A stretch of 64,000 bases of DNA, taken from assembly GCA_039621445.1 (NCBI GenBank), contig CP154954.1, positions 26,052,954 to 26,116,953 of the forward strand, given 5' to 3'. A program made the position numbers and the translations under genes. Source of the DNA: Euglena gracilis (lineage: Eukaryota > Euglenida > Euglenophyceae > Euglenales). The first letter of the stretch is position 1; every line of letters begins with the position of its first letter. Under the pieces are notes generated by a model, which saw nothing but the letters and a program-made list of their open reading frames with translations, was not told the origin of the DNA and did no database searches. This document shows, piece after piece, positions 11,501 to 20,481 of the stretch.

Positions 11501-12797
11501 GTCAGCCGGTCAGGGGTCCCTGACCGATGACATGAAACTGTCACTGCTGGAGGGCAGCCTGGACAGTGCCAGCAAACTGGAACTACAACGCAGACAGGAA
11601 CGCGGTGAAAAAATAAAATACCAGGAATTTTGGAACTGGATGTGCCAGAAATACGGTGGAGACACACAATCAGCCATCAAAGACGAACTGAAAACCCTGA
11701 GACCAAAAACGGAAGGAAAACTGACACTGGAAGCGTGGAGGGAGTTTGAGGCCCATTTCAAACTCCTCTACAGCAGGCTGGAAAATCCATCAGAGGAAGA
11801 CGCTTACAACCTGGTGGCTGAAAAAATGCCTGAAACGCAACGCAGAAGCTGCATCAGGGAACAGGACCGCAGAAATCAGGACAGACCGACACTGAAACTG
11901 AAAGGGGTCACGAACATTACAAACGTCCCAGATGCAACAACGGAAGACGTTCGTGACCTGGTGGCAGCAACTGTGGGTACAGGTGAGAATTTTCAGGTGG
12001 CACGAGACGGACAAAACTTCAGGATCCAACTGCACAGCAGCAGAGCTGCTGAACTGCTCCTGATGAAAAACGGTTCAACGTTGCTGACTGGACATAAACC
12101 ACACTTCACACAGGTGCAGGCAAGACTGACTCTGGATGAACTGTTCCAACGTGTGGAAACCGAACTCAGGTGCCAACAACAGTCAGACTCCCTGGGTAGG
12201 GGGTACAACGGCTGGCAGAACCAACCTCGTGAAAACAGATCACGGTCGATGGACCGCAGGGGTTACGTCAGGGAAGTCAAGGAGGAGGAGAAAACAAAAT
12301 CCAGAAGTCGGACACCACCTTCCAGATCCCGACCCAACTCCCCTGGACCTCGAACCCCAACACCTGAAAAACCCAGACCCCCTTCTCCACGCCAGCAGGT
12401 GCCCATGGCAGTTTCAGAACAGCCTGGCCAGGGACGGTACACCAACTGGTCAGACTGGGGACAGAACGACTGGGGCAAAGGCAAAGGAAAGGGGAAAGGT
12501 CAAAACTGGGGTTCAACCCAAAACTGGAACCAGAACCAGAACTGGAATCAGAATTACGGCAAAGGCTACGATTCAGGAAAGGGATACAACTCTGGGAAAG
12601 GATACGATTCTGGGAAGGGGAGCGGGAAAGGAAAAGGCAAAGGGCAGCCACAGCCACAGCCAGCAGCAACGAAAACTGAACCACAGCCTCAGCAAACCAA
12701 CTCACAGGAGCCAGCCAACCAGCCACAGGGACAGCCAAAGGCAGAAGCATCTTCCAGCAATCGCTGGCAGCCAGTTCAAAACGCAGAACGGAAGTGA
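8409..12797 (+). CDS. gag: Element A Gag polyprotein
   Basis: The frame is open from an ATG inside the LTR (8409), but that start would place the primer-binding site in the coding region. The ATG at 8634 is the more natural start and leaves about 1,387 aa. From the N-terminus: a short duplicated peptide (VEPA/ADGF block), a Gln/Thr-rich region, and a coiled coil of roughly 400 residues (about residues 270-690). Next comes a Pro/Gly linker with repeated GTPEPQ units (DNA about 10660-10930), then a capsid-like helical region (about 1000-1280). The end is Arg/Ser-rich then Gly/Lys-rich (repeated GKG, GYDSGKG and NQNWNQN). No CCHC knuckle is present; the GKG tail may replace it for RNA binding. 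The stop is TGA, and the next codons continue in the same frame into the methyltransferase-like frame, which suggests readthrough. Confidence 0.8.
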   Translation: MHFLKQAARGIEITLGRVKDPTQRGAGPEGLETPGQAPRLQHGRRGRLPNFDSPPTCGYEQQAEKRPETEKNDADMPAAETAIARVVEPAEVEQADGFPAMNQTLEMPAALTAIVRVVEPADGFAAMYQSLDSNRWTETEQDGTDITVPRTCNDSLRVIAMVHMDQDDTEQTGPSPDYTELDENNEPYFDEQVFAPQNWYQQPETDTQNDQNWQTATAQQPGTQSFALVAVRQSPEQPDRLQGETETSYQEPSYSSYEIPQPEPQNQNTDWDWWSNFAYETGQLTQEFQQFRRKTEQTNQQTAETLQQLQQTTTEWVSELHATVNRQGEALMTEINGRHEDFTTVLATTQANMEQVTVNQNRLYQEHFNGMSQQITEIREMSGSLGEKLREFHSFLQTAGGNAQNQGEHLVGLLHRQRENEKTTAELQQRLAVAEERVAGITGGVQTVNSKVDETVATVSRKVENLRGEISSVVEKIQKEMGSEIRNLTGRVQQQETKTTTTIQNCDYLHKKLVELQKIPDQQQQITQLNEEIGRLKRQVETLTSNEEKHKQRTERLNLEVGNLGHRVDETAQTTENLLGELQKGAIKTGTHATSEHAKWLEMTSAIGSMTTRVGQLEAKLAGPITKTAERETHDNGIWQHLHTLTTELQTQQKRWTEQLVTLDRKISTVTKTTENLTEKLERQNTQQITTPSPSLAEIPRLFENLSISSRPACTGTFGPESGASPLAGGPPSRTQAGQPGAATTAQRTEQGVDRAAGQRGSGTPEPQNQPPAALRGQPTGQNGAGTLEPQAWLTGMGTPQPLAQPRPALRGQPARNQGTGTPEPQACQTGTGTPQPLTGMFSQSSQHWGDETPHPKTEGGPAALGTVNPASLVGQLIQQELKTALTPLIAQLTRQTEQRPTAVPTSPALTTNTTSPVPQSTQPQPTQQPVTTQQNPQSRTRGLFMWADETDTRNTATTTWVGPQLGATQTAIHHIGEETVVAPVATAPAASFGLLLGPVGAAMTKDLVRPTLQGNFADFAVKFPMYLQRVSAGQGSLTDDMKLSLLEGSLDSASKLELQRRQERGEKIKYQEFWNWMCQKYGGDTQSAIKDELKTLRPKTEGKLTLEAWREFEAHFKLLYSRLENPSEEDAYNLVAEKMPETQRRSCIREQDRRNQDRPTLKLKGVTNITNVPDATTEDVRDLVAATVGTGENFQVARDGQNFRIQLHSSRAAELLLMKNGSTLLTGHKPHFTQVQARLTLDELFQRVETELRCQQQSDSLGRGYNGWQNQPRENRSRSMDRRGYVREVKEEEKTKSRSRTPPSRSRPNSPGPRTPTPEKPRPPSPRQQVPMAVSEQPGQGRYTNWSDWGQNDWGKGKGKGKGQNWGSTQNWNQNQNWNQNYGKGYDSGKGYNSGKGYDSGKGSGKGKGKGQPQPQPAATKTEPQPQQTNSQEPANQPQGQPKAEASSSNRWQPVQNAERK
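8534..8550 (+). promoter_or_regulatory. Element A primer-binding site, initiator-Met-like
   Basis: TGGTCGCAGAGGTAGAC abuts the LTR. It resembles the complement of the 3' end of an initiator methionine tRNA (commonly TGGTAGCAGAGG), with one difference in the first 12 bases. The tRNA assignment is inference. Confidence 0.6.
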
Positions 12798-13031
12798 AGG
12801 GGCTGCGGCCTGAGGGTAGGGGACGAGAGGGGCGACTCTCTGCAGACACAACCGAAACAACAAAACAAACAAAGGGAACCAGGTCCAGAGCCGCAGCGGT
12901 CATACACACTGGGTAAGGGAGGTAAGAAAAAACCCCAAAAGAAAAACATCCTGACAAAAAAACGACTCCACAGCCCAGAACCGAAAAGGGAACAGGTCAG
13001 CTGCAGGTTCGGCAGAGCAGCTTCACGGTGG

Positions 13032-13511
13032 GTGTCTGAAAACTACCACGTGAAGGAAGAAAAAATGACAGAAATTCTCTCACACTTCGGGGTCCAGCCC
13101 CAGCTGGATGCCTTTGCAACGGAAAAAAACAAAAGATTTCCGCAATGGTGGGGATCGGGCAGCCCAGATGGAACTGACGCCTTTGAAAAAAACTGGCACG
13201 GAAAACTGCTGTGGATGAACCCCCCATTCAGCAAAATTTCACAGGTGGTGAAGAAAATCCAAACAGACGAGGCCCACGCACTTCTCATGGTACCAAGATG
13301 GGTCCACAGACGATGGTACAGGGAAATCAAAAAACTGGCAGTGATGTCAATGTTCATCCCAGCGGGAACAAAACTGTTCGGACAGGGTGACAAGAACTGC
13401 AGGAATACACCGTGGCCTGTGGAAGTGTTTTTGGTATGCGGACACAAAACACGGTGCAAGTACCAGGTTTCCACAAACATTTCACCCCCCTACACCCGAC
13501 ATCCAAGGTGA
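13032..13511 (+). CDS. Element A phage-Dam-like adenine methyltransferase domain
   Basis: The frame is the same as gag and is open from the gag TGA (12795-12797) to 13511. A separate protein would start at GTG 13032 or, more conventionally, ATG 13065. The domain runs LDAFATEKNKRFPQWW, then DAFEKNW, then LLWMNPPFSKI (NPPF encoded at 13218-13229), then ALLMVPRW. This is the layout of the phage-Dam-like N6-adenine methyltransferase domain known from DIRS1-type retrotransposons; NPPF matches the D/N-P-P-Y/F active-site motif of amino-methyltransferases. Because the motif is intact, activity is possible but unproven. The 3' end overlaps the next frame by 100 bp, in the geometry of a -1 shift. The order relative to Gag suggests expression as a Gag-domain readthrough product. 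Confidence 0.65.
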   Translation: MSENYHVKEEKMTEILSHFGVQPQLDAFATEKNKRFPQWWGSGSPDGTDAFEKNWHGKLLWMNPPFSKISQVVKKIQTDEAHALLMVPRWVHRRWYREIKKLAVMSMFIPAGTKLFGQGDKNCRNTPWPVEVFLVCGHKTRCKYQVSTNISPPYTRHPR

Positions 13512-14662
13512 GGTTCGGCACAGCCCATGAATACCCGCCAGTGGAGGACGAGGTGGAGGGTGGTGAACAAAAAACCGACTTGGGGATGGAAAAACCACAG
13601 AAACACATCAGAAAACTGCAGGAGGCAGCCACAGCGACACCAGAATGGGCCACAGCAGAAAAACCAAAACCAAAAATGCTGGACCTGTTCTGTGGAACAA
13701 AATCGGTCAGCAAGGTGTATGAAAAAATGGGTTTCGAGGTGGTGACAGTGGATTCAGACCCCAGGTGGAAGGCGGATTACCAGGTGGACGTACTGGACTG
13801 GGACTTCAGAAAACACTTCAAACCTGGAGAATTCCACACGGTGGTGTGTGGAGTCCCCTGCACAGAATTCAGCATTGCCCTGACGACAAGACCCAGAAAC
13901 CTGGAAAAGGGAGACTGCCTTGCAACAAAAGCCCTGGAAATTGTGGAATTTCTGCAGCCGCAGAAATGGTGGTTGGAAAACCCAAGGTACGGATACCTGG
14001 GAAAACGAGATTACATGAAACCGTACCCGTACATTGACGTGGATTACTGTCAATACACAGATTGGGGTTACAAAAAACCAACACGAATCTGGGGCAGCCC
14101 TGACATCCTGCAGGTACCAGCAAAACGGTGTGACGGGAAAACGTGCAAGAACCTGGACCCAAACGGTGGTGGTCACCTGGTGAAACTCAGCAACAAACAC
14201 AACATTCCAGCCTTCAAAAAATTCAGGATCCCAGAACAACTGATTCAAGACCTGGCGGGGTTCCACGAACGGCTACGGCAAACCAGCCAAGCCCAGGCCG
14301 CGCAGCAACAACCGCTGCAGCAGCCCAGCCCTGCCCGGACTGCACGGCAAAACATGCTCTCACAGCCCAGCCCAGAACTGACAGGTCAACAGCCAAACCC
14401 AGATTCAACTGACAAAACAGAACCTGACCAAAACATTCGGCTTCCAAAACGACTGTGTGAACCGGTGTCCAAACTCCTGCTGGGGCAGGTCATCAGCAGA
14501 AAGAATGCAAAACAACTCCTCATTGAAGTCCGTGCTGTGTTGCCGGACGGCAAAAAAATGTTCTTACAGGCCCTAATTGACACGGGAGCACAGGCAAACC
14601 TGGTGAAAAAGAACCTGATTCCCCAGCAAAACTTCAGACGTTCACAAAAACCCTTGCCCTGA
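13412..14662 (+). CDS. Element A cytosine-C5 DNA methyltransferase plus start of protease
   Basis: First in-frame ATG at 13436. The S-adenosylmethionine motif is MLDLFCGTKSVSKVYEK, the acidic residue after strand 2 is in VVTVDSDP, and the catalytic loop is GVPCTEFS (PC at 13855-13860). Motif VI reads WWLENP (13970-13984), and the following DVDYCQYTDWGYKKPTRIW block matches algal and viral C5 methylases. Catalytic Pro-Cys and Glu-Asn are both present, so the domain looks competent. After a Gln/Pro linker the frame enters a retropepsin, with IDTGAQANLV at about 14578-14606, and then stops at 14662. The rest of the protease continues in the next frame, so one frameshift near 14645-14655 splits it. 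The enzyme is placed upstream of protease in the polyprotein. Methylating its own or host DNA is an inference. Confidence 0.8.
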   Translation: MACGSVFGMRTQNTVQVPGFHKHFTPLHPTSKVRFGTAHEYPPVEDEVEGGEQKTDLGMEKPQKHIRKLQEAATATPEWATAEKPKPKMLDLFCGTKSVSKVYEKMGFEVVTVDSDPRWKADYQVDVLDWDFRKHFKPGEFHTVVCGVPCTEFSIALTTRPRNLEKGDCLATKALEIVEFLQPQKWWLENPRYGYLGKRDYMKPYPYIDVDYCQYTDWGYKKPTRIWGSPDILQVPAKRCDGKTCKNLDPNGGGHLVKLSNKHNIPAFKKFRIPEQLIQDLAGFHERLRQTSQAQAAQQQPLQQPSPARTARQNMLSQPSPELTGQQPNPDSTDKTEPDQNIRLPKRLCEPVSKLLLGQVISRKNAKQLLIEVRAVLPDGKKMFLQALIDTGAQANLVKKNLIPQQNFRRSQKPLP

Positions 14663-14682
14663 TCACAGCGGACGGAACAAGG

Positions 14683-16077
14683 ATGGAAGGAGGACTACAC
14701 GAAGTCACACTGGAACTGCAGTTTTCATCACGGGTGCACAACACGGACAGAACAAGGGAGTGGTCCACCATTGGAACATTCCATGACGCTGACATCCAAG
14801 TGGATGCCATCCTCGGGTATCCGTGGATGGAACAACACCAACTGGGGGTTTTTCCACACCTACAATCACTGGCCCTCATAGGTGAACCACTGCGGCTGCT
14901 GTCCAGTTGGCACCAGCTGAAGGAACAAAAACACAGGGAACGGAAAATACACCACCTTCAGAAAAACATTTCGGAAGTGCGGGCAATGAATTTGCAGATT
15001 CCTGCTGAAGCGGGCCAGGACGAGGAAAAACTGTTTGAAGACGAAACAACGCTGGAAACACTGGCAAAGCAACTTCAGAAATCGGCAAGGAAATCTGACA
15101 GGGTTCACGGTGTTGTGGTGGTGCCAGAAGGACAGGAAACACAAGGCGAAAAGGTGGCTGAACTGGTGAAAAAACTGCGGCAGGACTATGAAGGAGTGGT
15201 CTTGCGAGACAAAATCTACCCAGACCCCCCAGAACGTGGACCACTGGGTTATGGGAAAATCGAACTGAAACCTGGAACAGTGGCGAAAAAGCAAAGACCC
15301 ATCCACATGACAGGAGAACGCCGACAGGCACTCATCGACATGGTGGACGAATGGGTTAGGGACCTGAAAGTGGAAGACGGGAGGAGTGACTGGTCCAGCC
15401 CCACGTTCGTGGTGGCCAAAAAAGGTGGAAAATGGAGAGGGGTGGTGGATTTCAGAGCACTGAACGAGGCAACAATCACAGACGCCCATCCCCTCCCTAG
15501 GATAGAAGACATCCTAGTTCAACAAGGACAAAGGGCCATGTACAGTGTACTGGACCTGAAAGACGCCTTCCACCAGGTGCCACTGAAAAAAGAATCCAGA
15601 CCCTACACCTGCTGCAGCACACCCAAGGGAACAAAACAGTGGAGAGTGGTGGTTATGGGAATGAAAAACGGTGTACCGATTTTCCAGAGGGTGATCGAGT
15701 ACAGCTTGGAGGAGGTACAAGACATTGCAAACCCCTACGTGGACGACATCATAGTAGGAACCATGTGGCAGGGAACTGAAGAAAAAACCCTAGAACAACA
15801 CGACAAAGACATCAGGAGAGTGATGGAGGCACTGAAAAAACAGCAACACGTGGCAGACATCAAGAAATGCAAATTTTTCGTGAAGGAGGTGGAATTCTGT
15901 GGACACGTGCTCGGTGGTGGACAACGAAAACCTGCACCTTGGAAATTGATGGCTTTGGGAGGAACCCAAAACGATCACAGCCCTGCGGGCATTCCTGGGA
16001 TTCACATACTACTACGCCTCATACATCCCAGGGTATGCGGAATTGGCTGCAGACCTGATGTAAAAACTGAAGGTTAA
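14683..16077 (+). CDS. pol: Element A protease C-half and reverse transcriptase
   Basis: The frame is open from before 14641; 14683 is only its first ATG. It opens with the second half of the retropepsin, ending in the motif VDAILGYPWM. A charged linker follows, then the RT: KQRPIHMTGERR, SSPTFVVAKKGGKWRGVVDFRALN, then SVLDLKDAFHQVPLK (motif A). The catalytic box is YVDDIIVGT (15737-15748), and the thumb CGHVLGGGQRKPAP is near 15900. After about 15955 the frame loses homology: the expected residues (ALRAFLGF-like, YYASYIPGY-like) continue in another frame, so a frameshift lies there, and that frame meets a TAA at about 16060. Both breaks would truncate Pol. Confidence 0.85.
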   Translation: MEGGLHEVTLELQFSSRVHNTDRTREWSTIGTFHDADIQVDAILGYPWMEQHQLGVFPHLQSLALIGEPLRLLSSWHQLKEQKHRERKIHHLQKNISEVRAMNLQIPAEAGQDEEKLFEDETTLETLAKQLQKSARKSDRVHGVVVVPEGQETQGEKVAELVKKLRQDYEGVVLRDKIYPDPPERGPLGYGKIELKPGTVAKKQRPIHMTGERRQALIDMVDEWVRDLKVEDGRSDWSSPTFVVAKKGGKWRGVVDFRALNEATITDAHPLPRIEDILVQQGQRAMYSVLDLKDAFHQVPLKKESRPYTCCSTPKGTKQWRVVVMGMKNGVPIFQRVIEYSLEEVQDIANPYVDDIIVGTMWQGTEEKTLEQHDKDIRRVMEALKKQQHVADIKKCKFFVKEVEFCGHVLGGGQRKPAPWKLMALGGTQNDHSPAGIPGIHILLRLIHPRVCGIGCRPDVKTEG

Positions 16078-16111
16078 AAAAGGACAGGGGAAGAAAGGAA
16101 GCCTGACACCT

Positions 16112-18742
16112 GTGTTTTTCGGTGAAAAGGAAAGAACAGCCTTCCAGACCATCAAAGAAAAACTGCTGGGAAGCCTGAAACTCCAAACGGTGAACCCGGA
16201 CAAACCATTCATACTCAGGGTGGATGCAAGTGGCAGAGCCGTAGGTGCGGCTCTGGAACAATTTGCGGAGGATACTGCAGAAAAACCAGACCCAACAACA
16301 GCCATGACCAAGAAAACAGTACCTGTAGCTTTCTGTTCACGAAAACTGACACCGGGGCAGGTTCGCTCGTGGTCTCCTAGGGAGAAGGAGACCTACGCAG
16401 TGATCCTGGCCCTGCAAAAATGGGCTTCCTGGATAGGAATGCAACCGGTACTGGTGTTGACGGACCACAAGTCCATTGAGGCATGGGCAACGGAGGCGCT
16501 GGACACCCCCAGTGGACCAGCTGGACGTAGGGCTAGGTGGCACGAACTGCTTTCGCGGTTCGACATAACCGTTGCATACGTACCTGGCAAAGACAACACG
16601 GTCGCCGATGCCTTGAGTAGGTGGGCCTACCCCGCCTCACAGGCATTCGCAGACGTGAGTATCCACGGGAGTGAGGAGGACGACCGACTCATGAAAGAAA
16701 TCATCAAACAGGAGGAAAAGGAACAGAAAACTTGTATGGTGATCAACGTGGCAGACCTGACACAGTCCAAAAAACAACTTCAAGAACCCGTCACTGTGGC
16801 CGTCACAACAAGGGGGGGAGCCAAAACGGGTGAAGATTCGCCCACAGTGCCTGGTTCAACGGAAAATGATGACACCCCTCAAAAAATTTCAAAACCACCT
16901 CAAAAACCTGCAAAAACGACAAAGAAATGGGTTGTGAAGGAAACGACTGTGGTGGAACCAAGCAAAAAACTGGCAGGGGCAACCCCAAGGGAGACCACGG
17001 ATGAGGCAGGAAACCTGATCCGACCAGACCGACCAAAAAACAAAACCCCAGAAAATTCAAAAACGGCCGAGGGACCATCCACTGAGGAAGACCCACCAAG
17101 GCGAAGACCCCTGGAAGAGGACCTTGTGGAACCCCTAACAACAACCGACTCAACAAAACAACAGGACGCGCAAGGTGCGTCATCCTCAACGGGGACACCC
17201 GTTGGACCTCCATCAAGGGGAGTGCACGCCCCGGAGCTTCAACAGGGGGAACCGAAAGGGGTGATGGACAGGGAATGGAAGAACGAGTACGAAAGTTGCC
17301 CAAGGTGGGGACCTGTGCTCAAGGACCTGAAGGAAACGGGGTTCAAAAACTGGCCTGACGGGTACCGATTCGACAACGGCAGGCTCTACAAAAACGGTCT
17401 CCTGTGTGTACCAAGTGGGTTGACTGTAAACGTAATTCGGGAACATCACGAAACAGCCGGGCACCCAGGGTCAACCCGACTGTGGGACCAGATGGGGAGG
17501 TGGTTTGCGTTTGCGGACCATCAGGATGCAAAAAAACTGACAGGCAAAATGATGACCATGTGTGAAACCTGCCAAGCCACAGAACCCAGCCACCTACCAT
17601 ACAAGTGCCCCATTGAACCGACACCGATTCCTGCACACCTGATGGACAGTGTTGCCATCGATTTGTTCTCACTACCTGAAACCACCTTTGAAGGGAAAAA
17701 ATACGACACGTTGGCGTTGTGTGTGGACAGGCTGAGTGGGTGGATGGTTGCAACCCCCCACCTGGCCAAGGGACTCACAGCAGAAAAGGTTGGAAAGGAA
17801 ATGTACAAACAGTGGGGAATTTTTGGGATACCCTCGGTGGTAAGCTCCGACCGGGGCTCCCACTTCACAGCCGGTTGGTGGAAAACACTGTGTGCTGCCC
17901 ACGGGGTCCGTGTGGCGTACGGGCAGGCATACCACCACCAAGCCAACGGACGGGCTGAGGTAGCGGGTAACAAAGTCCTCCGAAAACTGGCAAAACTGGC
18001 TGCTGAAAAAGGGGTACCCTGGGTTGAACTCCTACCGAACGCCTTGAGGGCCCTACACGACGTCCCAGGTGAAACGGGATTGTCACCGTACGAAATTGTG
18101 TTTGGCAGGCACAGACCGTTGGCGGGATTACCATACCAACCACAAAAGGAAGTGGAAGGGGCCTCAACGTTCTTGGAAAGGATGAAGGAACAAGACCAGT
18201 GGGTGAGTCTGGTCCTGAACGAAAAACAGCGTGAACGGGCTGAAACGGTGAACCAAAAACGCAGAGAACCACCTGCCTTGGAAATCGGCTCCAAAGTCTG
18301 GTATCAACCCGAAAGACAACCTGGTACCGACAAACTCGAACCGAAGTGGAAAGGACCTGCGGTGGTGTTGGAACGGGTAGGACAACACTCCTACGTGGTT
18401 GAACTACGACCTGGAAACCGACAACCTGCCCACCGTTCACAACTCAAACCCCACGTGGAGGACCTCTACAACACGACCCCTGTCCCCCTCTACTTTTGGT
18501 CGGGCAAGGCACAGGAGTTGGAGGTCGGACCGGACGAGTGGGAGGTTGAAAAAGTACTGAACCACCGCAGAAAAGACGGAAAACTTCAATTTTTGATTCA
18601 GTGGAAAAACTGGGACCCATCTGATACTCAGTGGGAACCCCTGAACCACTTCTTCCTCCGAACAAACAAAGATGTGGTCCAATATTGCAAGAAACGGGAC
18701 CTGGCTGTGGATGTGAGAGAGTTGCTTGATGGGATGGAGTGA
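16112..18742 (+). CDS. pol: Element A RNase H, integrase and chromodomain
   Basis: RNase H at about residues 30-190: RVDASGRAVG, KETYAVIL and LTDHKS, ending in VPGKDNTVADALSR. A charged, Pro/Thr-rich spacer of about 200 residues follows. The integrase zinc finger is HHETAGH...CETCQ (about 445-500). The DDE catalytic core is IDLFS, SSDRGSHF and NGRAEVAG (about 510-620), followed by the GPAVVLERV C-terminal barrel. The chromodomain (about 805-850) reads WEVEKVLNH, then FLIQWKNWDPSDTQWEP, with the aromatic residues that bind methylated histone H3 in chromoviruses. The chromodomain steers insertion into heterochromatin in known relatives. This frame is intact; the upstream stop at about 16060 separates it from RT. 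Confidence 0.9.
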   Translation: MFFGEKERTAFQTIKEKLLGSLKLQTVNPDKPFILRVDASGRAVGAALEQFAEDTAEKPDPTTAMTKKTVPVAFCSRKLTPGQVRSWSPREKETYAVILALQKWASWIGMQPVLVLTDHKSIEAWATEALDTPSGPAGRRARWHELLSRFDITVAYVPGKDNTVADALSRWAYPASQAFADVSIHGSEEDDRLMKEIIKQEEKEQKTCMVINVADLTQSKKQLQEPVTVAVTTRGGAKTGEDSPTVPGSTENDDTPQKISKPPQKPAKTTKKWVVKETTVVEPSKKLAGATPRETTDEAGNLIRPDRPKNKTPENSKTAEGPSTEEDPPRRRPLEEDLVEPLTTTDSTKQQDAQGASSSTGTPVGPPSRGVHAPELQQGEPKGVMDREWKNEYESCPRWGPVLKDLKETGFKNWPDGYRFDNGRLYKNGLLCVPSGLTVNVIREHHETAGHPGSTRLWDQMGRWFAFADHQDAKKLTGKMMTMCETCQATEPSHLPYKCPIEPTPIPAHLMDSVAIDLFSLPETTFEGKKYDTLALCVDRLSGWMVATPHLAKGLTAEKVGKEMYKQWGIFGIPSVVSSDRGSHFTAGWWKTLCAAHGVRVAYGQAYHHQANGRAEVAGNKVLRKLAKLAAEKGVPWVELLPNALRALHDVPGETGLSPYEIVFGRHRPLAGLPYQPQKEVEGASTFLERMKEQDQWVSLVLNEKQRERAETVNQKRREPPALEIGSKVWYQPERQPGTDKLEPKWKGPAVVLERVGQHSYVVELRPGNRQPAHRSQLKPHVEDLYNTTPVPLYFWSGKAQELEVGPDEWEVEKVLNHRRKDGKLQFLIQWKNWDPSDTQWEPLNHFFLRTNKDVVQYCKKRDLAVDVRELLDGME

Positions 18743-20481
18743 CGCATGTCGCATACCCCTGCGCTCTCTCACAGATGCCGCCACGTCGCCACCCCCAACG
18801 ACCCCATCACCAACCCCAACCCTACCACCCACACCAACCTCGACCAGCCCCCTTCACCATCCCCACCATACTACCCCCACCCCTACGTGCCCTTGAGGCT
18901 CAACTTCCTTCCCCCCTATGCCTCCGAACTTCAACACCAACGCAAACGAGGCCACCCCCACCACCATACCAACCCCCACGACAACCCTCACCTCAAGCCC
19001 CTCACGTGCCTCCACAGCCACCCCCACAGCGGAGCCCCAGCCCGAACCCCCCACAGCCGGAGCCACCGAGCCCTCCGCGGCGGCGGAGACGCTCAGTTTG
19101 CTCCAGCCCGGGCAGTTTCCGGGGGGTATCGCTGCCCCTGGACAGCCCCCCAGCAACACCCCCCCGCAGCCCACGACCCCCCTCACCGCAACCCAAGGCC
19201 CCCTCCAGCCCCGAAACCCCTACCAAGAAGCAGTGGTGGGTGGAGGAGTTGCTGGGCTTGTAAACGGTGACCCCCCCCTGCAAGGCGCGGGTGCCCCCAC
19301 GGGCCCCGCCTGTATACTCAGAGCCTTGCGGTGGGACCCGAAAACATTTGACAAACCTGAAATGGATTTCACGACCGAACTTCCGAGCGGGTTTACAACC
19401 TTAACCTCTAAACCTCTATCGACTTGGATCGACTTGAACCTGTACACCGCTGACAAAACCTGCCTGACTCAAAAACGACAAAACGGGCCTGGGCAGCCCC
19501 CCCTGGCCAGCCCACCTGAACCCGAACCGCTGGCCAGCCCAACTCGAACCAGCCCAACGGACCTGAACAAGACCCGACCCGACCCGAATTCACTGACCTC
19601 AAGTGCCTCTCTTCTGCCAATCAATCCATTCTTCAATTCTTCATCGTTGTTGTTGTGGGTTGGGACCCCCCCCGAGGAGAACGAACCTTCCCCCCTGGAC
19701 TTGGCCAGCCTACCTGTAAAAAAACAAAAACACAGCCCCCAACCCCAACCGTAGCAGCCAGCCAAAACTGGGCAAACGGTGGAAGGGGAACCTGACTTTG
19801 ACCCAAAAACACAGACCGGGCCGACCCCGGGCCACCGGCCTGGGGGGGGGGGGGGGGCGAGGACCCTCCACAGCTCCTGACCTCGCACAAACCGGCCTAC
19901 CCCCCAGAAAAAAATGCAAAAATACAAAAAAAAAACATTGACTTTGACCCAGCCTGATTTTTAACCGAAACCCAGCCTGCACCTGAATTTTATAAAAATT
20001 CGTCCCCGGCCGGAGCCTGACCGCTTGGCCTGGGGGGGGGGGCTGGAAGACCCCAGCTGGACCCACCCCCCACCGAACAGACACCAAGCCCAGGCACCGT
20101 ATTGGCTAACCGAACCGAAAACGGCTGTCTAGGACCCTGTCCGTGACAAAACAACTCACGTGGCCTGGGAATTAGAATTTTAACCGTGGCTGGCGCTTGG
20201 TTCACAACGGCGCCTGCCCCCCCCCCCAACGCCAAACAGCCCTAGGCGGGCTGAGAGGGGGGACAACACACCAGACCCCGCACAGACCCAACTACGCAAA
20301 GCAGAACATTTGACCCAACCTTGGCCATAAAACGAACCTGAACGGCACAGCCCCCTGAGGGAGGGGGGGACCCTGAACCACAACGGTCCCCTCGCTCGCC
20401 CCCTCCTCACAACGAGTGCACTCCGCACCCCTTCCTGTTGGAGTCGTGAAGAGTTGTAAACAACTCCTTCGGGAAGGGGAG
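18743..20481 (+). other. Element A 3' region, C-rich, with one possible frame
   Basis: 1.7 kb between pol and the 3' LTR. A 278-codon frame (18918-19754) is Pro/Thr/Ser-rich in its first half and more ordinary in its second (WDPKTFDKPEMDF...WIDLNLYTADKTC). I do not recognise it, and two other frames are also open over its first half, so base composition may explain it. From 19800 on I see G-runs, C-runs and repeated GGCCTGGGG words and no gene. Confidence 0.35.
20471..20481 (+). promoter_or_regulatory. Element A polypurine tract
   Basis: GGGAAGGGGAG directly abuts the 3' LTR start, as expected for plus-strand priming. Confidence 0.8.

Noticed and set aside
18739-19270. Pro-rich proteins after element A pol
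   Set aside because: Three overlapping frames are open because of C-rich composition; none has coding features. Mentioned only as a possible frame under the 3' region.
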